From positions 26,970,001-27,034,000 of the forward strand of contig CM075101.1 in the NCBI GenBank assembly GCA_037576195.1: a stretch of 64,000 nt of DNA. Direction: 5' to 3'. Below, piece after piece: positions 1-9,420 of this stretch (its first letter is position 1; the number at the start of each line of letters is the position of its first letter). The notes beneath the pieces were generated by a model. The model was not told the origin of the DNA. It did no database searches and worked only from the letters and a program-made list of their open reading frames with translations. The stretch is from Phytoseiulus persimilis (taxonomy: Eukaryota; Arthropoda; Arachnida; Mesostigmata; Phytoseiidae). The position numbers and the translations under genes were made by a program.

Positions 1-100
1 GCAAATCGAAATTAGTGCTTTCAGCGAAGTTGGTCTGAGTCTGAAAACGGAAATCCGAGTTGTCCGAACGGAATCGACGTCGAATAGTGACCGCTGCTGC

Positions 101-922
101 CAAATGCTGGCGGGAGTCGTGGATCTGAAGGTGTCAAGATGGACCATCTGGCGCGCGATTTCGGCTTCCCCGGTGCTCAAAAGAGCTAGGATGCAGACTG
201 TTCCGCGCCTCAAGAGGGAACACATCGAGGCCAGAGTGACATTCGGGAGAGAAAAAATGGATAGAGATCGGACAGCGGTGGGTCTGATGAGGAGAAGTAC
301 GGACGAGTCGAGTCAGAGCGTCCCTGTGGCCTTCCAAGTCAATGTCCTACTTCTAGGTCATCTTTTCTGATGGAGAGAAGTTTAACTTGACGGGCTCGAT
401 GGCTATGCGAGCTATTGCAGAGATCTGCGGGAGGGAGCGGTAGTTTTCTCCAAGCGGAACTTCGGCGGTGGCTCCGTCATGATATGCGGTGCGTTCAGTC
501 GGGCGGGGAAACTGGAATTGCAGTTTGTGCGCAGTAAAATGAAGAGCGCCGATTACGTCTCGATCTTGGAAAAGAGTCTGAAACCTTTCCTGGCCCATTT
601 CGAAGACTGGACATTCCAACAGGAAAACGCACGGATCCACACGAGCAGAGAGACGTCAGCCTGGTTTCGCTTGGAGAACATCACTGTTCCAGATTGGCCG
701 GCCTGTTCTCCTGACCTGAATCCCTTGGAGAACCTGTGGGCAATCATGGTGCGTCGCGTATACGCTGAGAACAAGCATTATGACCCCGTTGGAAAACTGA
801 AAGAGGCCATCGAGAGCGCTTGGCTCGGCGTATAGTCACTCATCCTCGGGAACCTCATTGAGAGCATGAAACGCCGCGTTTTTCAACGAGTCGGGCGTTC
901 TGGGAGGCTCACAGACATCTGA
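101..922 (+). pseudogene. Broken Tc1-type (DD34E) transposase
   Basis: A Tc1/mariner-superfamily transposase remnant read in more than one frame. The N-terminal part (from about 104) has the helix-turn-helix-type stretch VSRWTIWRAI and a following LKREHIEAR block. After FGREKM at about 260 the frame is disrupted by roughly 100 bp before the first catalytic block VIFSD (about 357-371). A further frame change leads into GGGSVMICGAFS and the long open part ending at 835. There FQQENARIHTS stands where active elements have QDNA, so the second catalytic Asp is Glu; the third acidic residue is kept in SPDLNPLENLW, 34 residues later. An in-frame TAG at 833-835 splits off the C-terminal tail, which runs in the same frame to 922. 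Frame breaks, an internal stop and the D-to-E change all indicate a dead copy. I did not find convincing terminal inverted repeats. Confidence 0.9.
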
Positions 923-1547
923 GAACTCACGCCCCGAATCGTCTCATAGAAAACGAGCACTTTCTTGTTACAGCACAACGAGATGTGGAGGGGTTTCGTG
1001 GGTTGTCGTAACCATCTGCACCAGTATCATTTCACGGAAATTCGGCTGAAATTCCCAAGTCGGGAATAGAGGCACTGCCAGTAGTATTTTCCTGAGTTAG
1101 TGATCGTTCTGCTTCTCTTAAGCCACCTCACCCTGCCCTATTCTCTCAAGATTCTTCGATTTCGTGAAAATCGGGAGATGTTTTAATCAGCTGCACCGCA
1201 CTTCAGTATACGCCGAAGACGCCGTTAATGCCTATTGTGATCGATCTCCCTCCGACTGCCTCATCTCCACGCTAGTTGCGTTAGTTTCTGATGTCGCTGT
1301 GTAATACGTGTGATGAGGTATAAACGTGTCCATCTCATTGCTGGCGATGAGGAACTAGAATCAAACTGCGAATCGAATCGTCTGAAACTTATTACCTTGT
1401 ATGTTTGAAAACGGCTCGTGCGGGAATGACCATCATCGAACTTTTAGTTACGCTCCAGATAGTGGACCTAGAAAACAGGCTACGGATGACAGAACCTTTC
1501 TCCTCGTCTGAACGAAAAGTGGCGATGGATTGTGAAGTCAGGAAGAC
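923..1547. other. Gene-less stretch between two transposon remnants
   Basis: No coding signal, RNA gene or repeat structure could be supported here. It probably contains the non-coding 3' end of the Tc1 copy and the decayed 5' part of the LINE that follows, but no reverse-transcriptase motif upstream of FADD could be read. Confidence 0.4.
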
Positions 1548-2301
1548 CTTTCCTTCGCCGACGACATCGTACTGATGGCAAAGAGCGAAAAAAGAGTGGA
1601 AGCTCTTCTCGTGGTGACGAGTGCCTACGGGGATACGAAAGACATTTCCTCTAACCTAACAAGAGAAATGAACTGTGAAGGACTACGGATTCGGGGGAAC
1701 TTAGTGCTATTGGCGACGAATACAAATATTTGGGGACCCACCTGTCTAGCTCGAAAACTACCTGTCGAAGCAGGGATCCATTTGGGAGAGACATGCCACG
1801 CACTCATTCAACCAAGTACACGCAACTCCCATACGGGACTTTTATAGATCTGAAGTTCCTAGAGCACAATGCGGAGCGTCCGCAGTTCCGCGAGTGACTC
1901 ACGCGAACTCGGCCTCCTTTATAACAGGGAAGCTCCTTGAAGCCCTAGAAAAGTGGCAAAGGGAAGCGGGCATATGGGCCCTAGGCATCCCTACCGCCAG
2001 AGTCGCAAACGAATTCATCACTGATGAATTCGACTTGTCCTCGTTTGAGGCGAGGGCAGCGCAGAGCAAAACCAGATACGCGAAATGAATTGAGGTCATG
2101 GATCTAGAAAGGTGGCTGATAGCCGCTCAGAACGTGATGTCGATTGTCGGTATCCATGTACAGGGTGGTCATCGTGAGTGGGAACTTTCTTATCCTCTCT
2201 ATTCTCCGGCTCATGACTCGGTGAAGAATCCGATTCTGGAGATTAATTTCGGGATCGATAGTTTGAACGATGACGTACCTCTTTATCCTTCATACTTGTG
2301 A
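1548..2301 (+). mobile_element. LINE retrotransposon remnant: reverse transcriptase end and C-terminal domain
   Basis: The reverse-transcriptase catalytic box FADDIVLMA is read at 1554-1580. After a frameshift the stretch EYKYLGTHLSS (about 1718-1750) follows, a typical post-catalytic YLG block of non-LTR reverse transcriptases. After another frame change, 1894-2088 reads ALGIPTARVANEFI...SSFEARAAQSK, which resembles the C-terminal segment of arthropod LINE ORF2 proteins. The last piece (2098-2301) is weaker but begins MDLERW, as expected after that segment. At least three frames are needed, so this is a decayed, 5'-truncated copy. Clade assignment is not possible by eye. Confidence 0.8.
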
Positions 2302-2666
2302 ACCAGTAAACAATTGCATTTTGTGGAGCGGCTCAAAGATTGCCTCTCTTCAACTTCTCTCACAAGAGTGATCGACAATTTCTGAGGTCAACGGATGGGA
2401 TTCGGCAATTCCAGGCTCGACGCGAGATGATGTGCTGCTCGAGCGCCCGGCAACTACAGATTTTTCGCCAAGGAACTGTAAGAAGGGCGAACGATATTTT
2501 CAACCTTGAAGTCAAGAGCTGACCTCTTGACAGGATTGCGTCCTCTTAGAATTTTGGCTCTCATGCTGCCCAGGGAAGCCGAATTCGAAGAATTCTCCGA
2601 TGACGAAAAGTTCCAAGATTCGTCTAAACTACTCGACAATCGAGCTCAGATAGTTTTTCCTTCCAG

Positions 2667-3062
2667 GGCAAAAATCTGAAGAGCCTCGATTCTCGGATTG
2701 AGAAAGGTGACCGGATCGACCCAGCTCTCCGTAGTCGGGTAGTTTGGATCAGTCTTACAACTTTTTTTCCATCGGAAAAGTCTTCCGATACGGCTTCCCC
2801 GAGGAGTTACGGGGCGAATGCATCGGGGACGCGTTTAGTCAAGGGGTCAGCTCCAGACTTCAAAGTTGAAACGATCGTTCGAGCCATAAATCGGGAGCTA
2901 CCGGGCGTTTCAGCAGCATCCTGTCTCGCGTCGAGCTCAGCCCTCCCAAACTCGATCGTTGGACTCCACAAAATTATCGATCAATTATTTCTGGAAAGCA
3001 AGGAAAAGGCTGTCATTGAGCGGCTTTGCCAAATGGGATTGCTGACCCATTTACGCAAATGA
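2667..3062 (+). CDS. Possible exon of an unrecognised gene (131 open codons)
   Basis: An uninterrupted 131-codon reading frame begins exactly at a strong splice acceptor (pyrimidine tract plus CAG ending at 2666) and runs to a TGA at 3060-3062. It has no start codon near its 5' end, so it would have to be an internal or terminal exon. The translation looks protein-like: a basic start, a Ser-rich middle with SPRSYGANASGTRLVKG, then a likely helical C-terminus IIDQLFLESKEKAVIERL. I do not recognise the family and found no partner exon. It could equally be a relic of a mobile element or chance. Confidence 0.25.
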   Translation, partial: GKNLKSLDSRIEKGDRIDPALRSRVVWISLTTFFPSEKSSDTASPRSYGANASGTRLVKGSAPDFKVETIVRAINRELPGVSAASCLASSSALPNSIVGLHKIIDQLFLESKEKAVIERLCQMGLLTHLRK

Positions 3063-3318
3063 TCATTTAAAGATGCGCCATCCTTCCAGCTATCGATCGC
3101 AAGGAGAAATTCAAGAATCGTATTTTTCACCGATCTCTGAGCAGAAGAAGAGAGAGTTCCCGACTCACGATGACCACCCTATATCCCAAGGCATGCAACA
3201 GAACAGATATTCTATAAGGGAGGTATTACCGCGGAAGTATCGAAGCTATATACACAGAAAAGGGAGAGCCATGCATGAACGTCTTTAATTCAAAGATCAA
3301 AAAGAGGATCAGAGAAAC

Positions 3319-3807
3319 ATGGCAGACCTAGGAGGAGATGATAAACCTCTTAATCGTGTTACGAAGAATCCACCGAATCCTCGAAAACTGGGAGAAGAGA
3401 CCTATGATGTGCTAGAAAGTTCCCGACATGAGAGTAAGACTAGCGACAAATTAAACATGAACACCCTGAGACATATTTTCACGCCAACCAGGATCTCCGA
3501 GTCACATCCTGTTGGAGTGGAGATGATGCCCCCAACGATCCTTAACTCATCTCGGAACCATCCAAGAACCACACACGAACCGATGCGAACTAGGCTTCAG
3601 AACACGCCTGAGTCCATCTCGGAGGTCGCTCAAAACGATCGTCCAACCGACACGGAATCAATTTCAGAACCAACCCGCAGTCGACCCCACGATACCAACG
3701 AGAAAGCCGGATCTTTCGGAGTGTTTATCACAAGCCCCGGGATGGCTTCGTTCAACGCGTTCGACTCGAGGCCGCGGGCGATATCCTTGCGGAAATTCAT
3801 GTCGTGA
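3319..3807 (+). CDS. Hypothetical 162-aa ORF, no recognised domain
   Basis: An ATG-initiated open frame of 162 codons, rich in Thr, Ser, Pro, Glu and Arg and without hydrophobic core segments, so any product would be largely disordered. It lies between a LINE remnant and a transposon. No splice partner, signal peptide, promoter or known motif was seen. An ORF of this length can occur by chance in 64 kb, so it is listed only because it begins at ATG and has low-complexity protein-like composition. Confidence 0.18.
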   Translation: MADLGGDDKPLNRVTKNPPNPRKLGEETYDVLESSRHESKTSDKLNMNTLRHIFTPTRISESHPVGVEMMPPTILNSSRNHPRTTHEPMRTRLQNTPESISEVAQNDRPTDTESISEPTRSRPHDTNEKAGSFGVFITSPGMASFNAFDSRPRAISLRKFMS

Positions 3808-4213
3808 AGATGAGAATATTAATTGATCGATTGATTGTTTGACCAAGAGACATCTCTGCCAGGATCACCGTACTATCGCAACCACCGACCGCAACGTTCG
3901 ATCCACTCAGCTACCCTAAAATCCCTCAGATAACGGACCCCTCAAATAACGGACTTCCAGTCCCAAGCCTGTATGATGTGAATGAAAACTTAAAGTGAGT
4001 ATCGTTGGGAGAAACAGGGAGCCGCGAACTTCCGCGAGGTCGATCTGACCATACTTTCAGAAGTCCATGAAGGTGTCCCCGAGCTCGACTTGACCACATC
4101 TCGGGGGGTCCGTGGAGGTGAATCTTGGAGTCCGCGTAGGCTGCGCCAGAGTACCATTGGCCCGAATAAAGGAATCTTTCAAAGGACGGACCCCTAATGA
4201 CGGAGGTTGTAGC

Positions 4214-4469
4214 CAGTGGCGTACCCAGGGGGGGGGGGGGCAAGGGGGCCATGCTCTTCGGTGATATTGGAAAGGGTGGATTAGATTCCACTTTGATGGA
4301 CGAAAAAGTTCCACAAAGATTCAATCTTATCAGGAAAATTCTCACAGGTTTGAAAACCATGTTGATTGCGTAATGAGAATCTCGCGACGATGATCATCAT
4401 CATCATCATCATCGGCATCATCGTCACCTCCTTGGCCCCCCCCCAAAAAAAAAGCTGGGTACGCCCCTG
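4214..4469. mobile_element. hAT-type MITE with exact 8-bp target duplication, nested
   Basis: The 256-bp element begins CAGTGGCGTACCC and ends GGGTACGCCCCTG, a 13-bp inverted repeat with one mismatch. Directly outside, GTTGTAGC occurs at 4206-4213 and again at 4470-4477, an exact 8-bp target duplication. CAG ends with 8-bp duplications are characteristic of hAT elements. A G run follows the left end, a C run plus A run precedes the right end, and a CAT/ATC microsatellite lies at about 4390-4425. It has no coding capacity. It sits inside the TA-flanked element, so it inserted later. Confidence 0.85.
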
Positions 4470-4612
4470 GTTGTAGCTGCACTTCTGCATGCTATGATAC
4501 AATCCTCAAGTGCTTTTCTTTGGAGAAACCAAAAAGTCGTGGAAAATTGATCATGGACCCCCCAAAAGTATGGTCAGATGGACCCCAGAATCGCCTCCAT
4601 AGACCCCCAAAC

Positions 4613-4735
4613 GTTATCTGAGGGGTCCGTTATCTGAGAGGTCCGTTATCTGAGAGGTCCGTTATCTGAGAGGTCCGTTATCTGTGGGGTCCGTTATCCG
4701 TGGGGTCCGTTATCTGTGGGATTCGTTATCTGATT
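4613..4735 (+). repeat. 16-bp tandem repeat (GTTATCTGAGAGGTCC-type)
   Basis: About 7.5 head-to-tail copies of a 16-bp unit. The first copies carry GAGGGG or GAGAGG and the last carry GTGGGG, so two sub-variants are grouped in order. It forms the subterminal region of the right end of the surrounding inverted-repeat element. Confidence 0.9.
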
Positions 4736-4743
4736 TTAGGGTA

Positions 4744-5423
4744 CCTTCGGTTCTGTTCAAGGCTCTTGGAGAGTCTCCTGGCTCTCCCCCCAGCCCTGCC
4801 TAGACTCTCTGACTGAATTGCTCCTAACCTGGATATCTGACCATTGCTACGTAAAACACTGATTCGAACTTCCACACCCGCACCTATTCTAGTGGAACAG
4901 ATGTGCACTCAAGGTGTTGGTTTTTGGACCTCGTGCGAGAGTCTTACCATGGAGACACAAACGTTGAATCATTGAGGGTTACTTCCTGTGATATAACATG
5001 ATTTGTTCCCATACGTATCCTGCCATCAAGCTGAAGATTGAGCTGGCTCCGCATTGCTTGAAGGAAGCAATGATGAAGGCTCAGCGAAGACGCATTGTCC
5101 CGAGGGGCTCCCGTAAGAAGGAATGTCTCTGAGCTGAAACTCGTTTATCATGTCCTGGGGTAATGGAGGCAATAATATTGAAACGAGTGAGTCTGACGAA
5201 CAGCTGATGAACAGCCGCATCATACGATGGACGTTGTTGTGAAGTGAGCTGGGTCAAAGAAGACTCCAGGAAGCAGGCCCTCCCCATATTTTCTTGTCGT
5301 CTTAGCTGTACATGTACAGAAAAGGTGTCTCTTGTGAACGCGAGCGGAACATTGGTGACGTCGGGGATACAAGGCGGTGGAGGGTGATAGAAGAGGAGGA
5401 TTGGGTCATACCTTCATAAAGAA
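4744..5423. other. Gene-less stretch between two mobile elements
   Basis: No coding frame, splice pattern or repeat could be supported in this interval. Confidence 0.4.
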
Positions 5424-6095
5424 CTAGCCGGCCTTCGGCCGACTACGCTGGCCGACCCGTCCCTCGCTTCGGGAGTCTACTGCTGACAGACACACATTGC
5501 CTTACATTTAGTGTCATGAGACCTTCGGGAGCGGCCACCGATTCTCGATGGGATTCTGACCTGGAATCGTGGCAGTTTCCTCTCTCTTCACTTGGTCAGC
5601 ATCAAGGTTTCGGGGAGTATGATCAGATTGGTGTCGGAATCACCCCTCCAGAGTTGGAGAGTAATGGTCAGATTGGTCCCGAGATCAATCCTCCAAACTT
5701 GGAAAGATATGGTCAGATTGGTCTCGGAATCACCCCTCCAGAGTTGGGAAGTAATGGCCGGATTGGTCCCAGAATCACCCCTCCNGGTTCTGTGAATGCC
5801 TGCATAGACTGCGAAAAAATGGTCAGATCGACGCCGTTATCACCTCTCTAAGTTTCGGAAAGAGTGGTCAGATCGACAGAAAAATATGATCAGATGGGTC
5901 CTGGAATCACCCCCAAGATTCAGGAATGTATGGTCAGATTGGTCCCGGGTTCCCCGCCTGACTCAGTAAAGTATGATAAGATTGGTCTCGGATCCACCCC
6001 CTTCCCCGCCCGAACCCCGGAAAGTAAGGTCAGATTGGTCCCGAAATCATTCCGCCCAGACTCAGAAAAGTATGGTCAGATTGGTGTATGCCCGA
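5424..6095 (-). mobile_element. Helitron-like non-autonomous element, copy 1
   Basis: The segment from 5424 to about 5620 is an inverted copy of 23320-23573. On the minus strand the outer end is a hairpin (AGTCGGCC, loop GAA, GGCCGGCT) running into CTAG and followed directly by T. A hairpin next to a CTRR end with a T on the outside is the usual 3' signature of Helitrons, although the hairpin is closer to the end than in most. Both copies end at the same CTAG, which fixes this boundary. Inside lies the 45-bp minisatellite. The 5' boundary near 6095 is a guess; no TC-type 5' terminus was identified and there is no coding capacity. Confidence 0.6.
5618..6090 (+). repeat. 45-bp minisatellite array
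   Basis: Tandem copies of a 45-bp unit built around TGGTCAGATTGGTCCC and ATCACCCCTCC. The first three or four copies (to about 5790) are regular; later copies (5860-6090) are diverged and spaced irregularly. Because 45 is divisible by 3, the array gives a misleading open frame with a 15-residue repeat; I do not treat it as a gene. A single undetermined base lies at 5785 inside the array. Confidence 0.9.
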
Positions 6096-8364
6096 ACTAC
6101 AAGCTCTGGACGGGATCGAGCATATCTCAATCACACTTCTCAGGCTTACAGAGTCAATGCTGAAATCGAATCTCACTCTGTTGAAAGAAGAGTTGGGAAT
6201 TCAATCATCTCCCAAGCTGGTGCACATAATTAATCAGCGAGCCGCGAATTTCAATCAAATATTTTGTAACATGGATATGCTGCGAATACAAATTTCGACG
6301 GTTGAGCCTGTGCGATGTAAGTACGCTTCCATGCCGAGTTTCTTGCTTCCACCTTGACGAGTCGAATGAGTTCGAAGGGCTTGATCAACATCCGCCTATC
6401 CGAGGTCTGGGTGCCCCGTGTCCGATTCGTCGCCGTTACGTTCAGATGTTCAGTGGACCCGTAATGAAAAGCCACAGACACGGAGCTACGCTGGGTTCCA
6501 TAGCCGAGCAAGCCGTTTCGTGGCCTCAAACTCTGTGACGTCCGCACTCGAGGGAAGACTTGGAACGCGAGAAAGCCAGTTGAGCACTTTATACCGTCGT
6601 GGGCATGACCGAAGCTGAGAACACGATCTTGTTGCAGCATAGCAGTCGGAGTCAGAGACGCCATTTGTTCAAAGCAAGCTGTGTAAATCGCGATTTCCGC
6701 TCCCCCGAGCGTTGAGAGAAATGCCAGAGGGATCTCAGGTGTTCGCTTGTCGATTTCTCATTGTAGGCTTTGAGATACGATTCTCTGGGAGTTTTGAGCG
6801 CTTCAGCAAGTGGTCACCTCCACGTATTTCACGCGAGAGGACTTCGCAATCGTCACCGCGCAATCCAGCCGTAGCTGGTCAGCAGGGGAACGACACGTAT
6901 GATTTAATTTCCAAGGAAACTTCGGGTCCGCTGTCCGCGTCCGCCATCGAATCGTATTCAAGTTAATCATCACAGTGTTGTTCCGAGCTGATCTCGATTC
7001 GAATCAACCCGGGTCGGGATCATTCTCCAGAATGCTTTGACCCAGTCGATCGTAAATCCCATCAGAATTCCGATTAAGTCGAGCGAGCGGAGACGCCTCA
7101 ACTTCGGGTCATCGTACGATCCTTCATCGTCTCTCGATCGTCTCTCAAAGGAATCTAAGAAATCCCACGAAGTTCGTTTAAGTTTTGTTTGATGCCTTCA
7201 ATTGCTGTTTGAGACCGAAGCTGCCTAAACCTAGTCTGCTTCTGGCGATCGCTCAATCCGAATATGAGGCTGTCGTCTCCTCTGATGATACGCTCTTCGC
7301 GTTCACAGGACATCATCTGTATGAGGAGTATAATTCAGATTCATCCCAAACTCCTGCAACGAATCGCCCAGAACTACTGAATCGATCGTTTTCTCCCGTT
7401 TTTCTTCTGTCGCCGTCTCACTTGCCGGCGTCTACGTGCCTCTGGGCGGTGGCGAGCAAGTTCCCTGTTCTTTTCCAATATCTGATGGAGCAGCGCACGT
7501 AACATTTACACGAACCCATCAGGGATTTTACCGGCCTCATGTTCGACGGGTCCACCCGCACGACGCTAGACTTCTATGATCGCATCAGAACTGCAACGCG
7601 TGAACTGAACACCGTCCTGTTTTCGGATACGCATGCTGTGCCAGACTCACGTAAGCCACAGCTTTCGTCCTGAGTCTCTATGATCCTTGCGCGTTCACAC
7701 GAGACATCTATACCTCCAATGTACATCCACGGTCTATTCAAGAATTTCGATCCATCCGAATTCCGCTTGTGATTGGTTGTCACAGGAATTTTTCGACGTT
7801 GAGAGATTTTATCTCCTCTTGGAGTTTGAAGGCCGGAAACCACCGATTCGGAAGTTTGGAAGGGAACACGGTTCAGATACGCAGTGCGTTTAGATACACT
7901 GACCCCCGGATGCGCCCGGAATCCTCCAGCTCTCTGAGGAGATATGAACGTCGTTGGCGTGGTGCTTGAAACTAGAGTATCCATGAGAGCCCAAGGATTC
8001 TACTGAGACTCGACTTGAATAAACATCAATGGGAAAGCACTGAATCCGGAATAAAGAATTCGGAGCATGATTTAAAGCTCCAATGCCTCCATTCGCCTAC
8101 CGCTCGAATACTCGTCATACTGTCGTCATACCCCCGTCATCGGCGTTGCCCAAGCTGAAAAAATCCAAAGAACCAGAAAGAAGGGCCAGCTCGTGTGGGA
8201 AGGATGGGAAGTGTGGAAGAAAGAAGCATCTTTCATCCACTCTACCTCCTCTCGATGTTCTGCGCGAGATGCCAGAACAACAGAAGCCCAGAAACAGTAT
8301 TCGGCCGTTGAATTCGCTTTTGAAACCCGAGAACTTCCCGATTTCGTCAATTGGAATCGTACTT
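6096..8364. other. Gene-poor stretch, nothing assignable
   Basis: Several open frames of 60-140 codons occur on both strands but none has a recognisable motif, a signal peptide or a consistent set of splice sites. A short protein-like stretch (MFDGSTRTTLDFYDRIRTAT, about 7540-7600, plus strand) precedes a possible donor but could not be linked to anything. Confidence 0.3.
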
Positions 8365-8470
8365 GAGAAGATCTGCACCGAAACATCTCAAACTCGATTC
8401 AAAGATCGGACATCAGGTGGCCGCGACAGACTCTTTCGCGACGAATACGATGTTCCCCTTGTCTTTTTTC
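8365..8470 (+). repeat. Direct repeat, copy 1 of 2
   Basis: This stretch matches 9074-9185 in the same orientation. Shared blocks include CTGCACCGAAA, AACTCGATTC, ACATCAGGTGGCCGC and AGACTCTTT. Divergence is moderate. The nature of the duplicated unit is unknown; neither copy has coding evidence. Confidence 0.75.
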
Positions 8471-8618
8471 CCCTTTCTCGCCTTTACGTGATCTCGGCTA
8501 AAGATGATCAAACCATGGAACTTAAAGTCATCCTTTTTTGTCGGAAGCTCCCACATTGCAAACAATGTGAAATCCTGCTCGAGGGTTCTCTCAGGATGGA
8601 AGTGGATCTCCTAGTGGG

Positions 8619-8645
8619 CAGTAGCGTACCCAAGGGGGGGGGGAG
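8619..8645 (+). mobile_element. Solo end of the CAGTGGCGTACCC hAT-type MITE family
   Basis: CAGTAGCGTACCCAAGG followed by a G run matches the left end of the complete element at 4214-4469. No matching right end or target duplication was found nearby, so this is a truncated or eroded copy. Confidence 0.65.
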
Positions 8646-9073
8646 CAAGAATCAGACAGAGGAAGCTGGATTCTCTTCTTGTAATGATGAAAGTATCCCG
8701 GGAAGACTCAGTCCGATCATAAACGTCCTCACAGTGCTCCAGAAACGTCGAGTGACGTGAATTCTAGAGCTAATTCTCCACTAAGTATCTCACCACCGGT
8801 GAAGGAGAGAGAGGAAAATCGGTTCGACCTCATCGTTAGTCGACCCCGCAGCCAAAATTTCCCTGATTATCTTAGGAAGCAACGGTTCCCGACGGAATTT
8901 TCCCTCCACCTACACTCCTCTGCATTCTCCCACGGATAATCGTTCCCGAGCGCAATGAGGAGGGCAGTTCCGGAGAATGATACATTGACCGCGGGAGGGA
9001 CCCCGAAGCTTTCCTTGAGTGGAAAGCAGCCAAAGAGCCTCATCGCGAGCGGCAGCAGTCGCTCACTTCGAGA

Positions 9074-9185
9074 GTACTCGTGAGAAGTTCTGCACCGAAA
9101 GATCTCGAACTCGATTCGAAGATCGAACATCAGGTGGCCGCTCCAGACTCTTTTGCGACGAATCCGATATTCCCTCTTCTTCCTT
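9074..9185 (+). repeat. Direct repeat, copy 2 of 2
   Basis: Second copy of the repeat described at 8365-8470, about 700 bp downstream in the same orientation. Flanking sequence outside the block does not align convincingly by eye. Confidence 0.75.
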
Positions 9186-9352
9186 GTCCCTTTCCTTTTT
9201 ATCTTCTTTCCCGCCTCTCTCGTGAATCGTCTCTGGCTCATGGATTTAGAGGATTGAGCGTCCGAGCTCATTCGCAAATCGTCGTACATCACATTTCAGA
9301 GAAGCATTAGGTGTGCAAGAAACTGGTTCTCAGAGGATTATTCTCTAGTGCA

Positions 9353-9420
9353 GGGGTCGTCAAACTGCGACACCCCGAGGTGCCGCCTCTGCCAGCAATG
9401 TCGGGAGAGTTTGTCGACCT
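9353..9420 (+). mobile_element. Possible hAT element end
   Basis: CAGGGGTCGTCAAACTGCGA closely resembles the common hAT terminal consensus CAGGGGTSGBCAAAC seen across animals. No opposite end or 8-bp duplication was identified, so it is reported as a solo end. Confidence 0.45.

Larger units (their letters stand above)
3914..4741. mobile_element. TA-flanked inverted-repeat element with subterminal repeats
   Basis: The left end begins CCCTAAAATCCCTCAGATAA just after a TA (3912-3913). The right end, read in reverse, begins CCCTAAAATCAGATAACG and is followed by TA (4742-4743). The TA on both sides fits the duplication made by Tc1/mariner/pogo-type elements. Inside both ends lie repeated GATAACGGACCC-type motifs in opposite orientation: two copies on the left and a run of about eight on the right. 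Units related to the 45-bp minisatellite (about 4020-4135 inverted, 4540-4600 direct) lie further in. It has no transposase frame, so it is non-autonomous. The pogo/Tigger comparison rests on the ATAACGGACC style of the ends and is inference. Confidence 0.7.

Noticed and set aside
5516..5851. Open frame with a 15-residue repeat
   Set aside because: It is a by-product of the 45-bp minisatellite; the unit length is a multiple of three and the sequence is a dispersed non-coding repeat.
8083..8760. 225-codon plus-strand open frame
   Set aside because: It includes a hAT-type MITE end with its G run and one copy of the direct repeat, and shows no domain or conserved composition.
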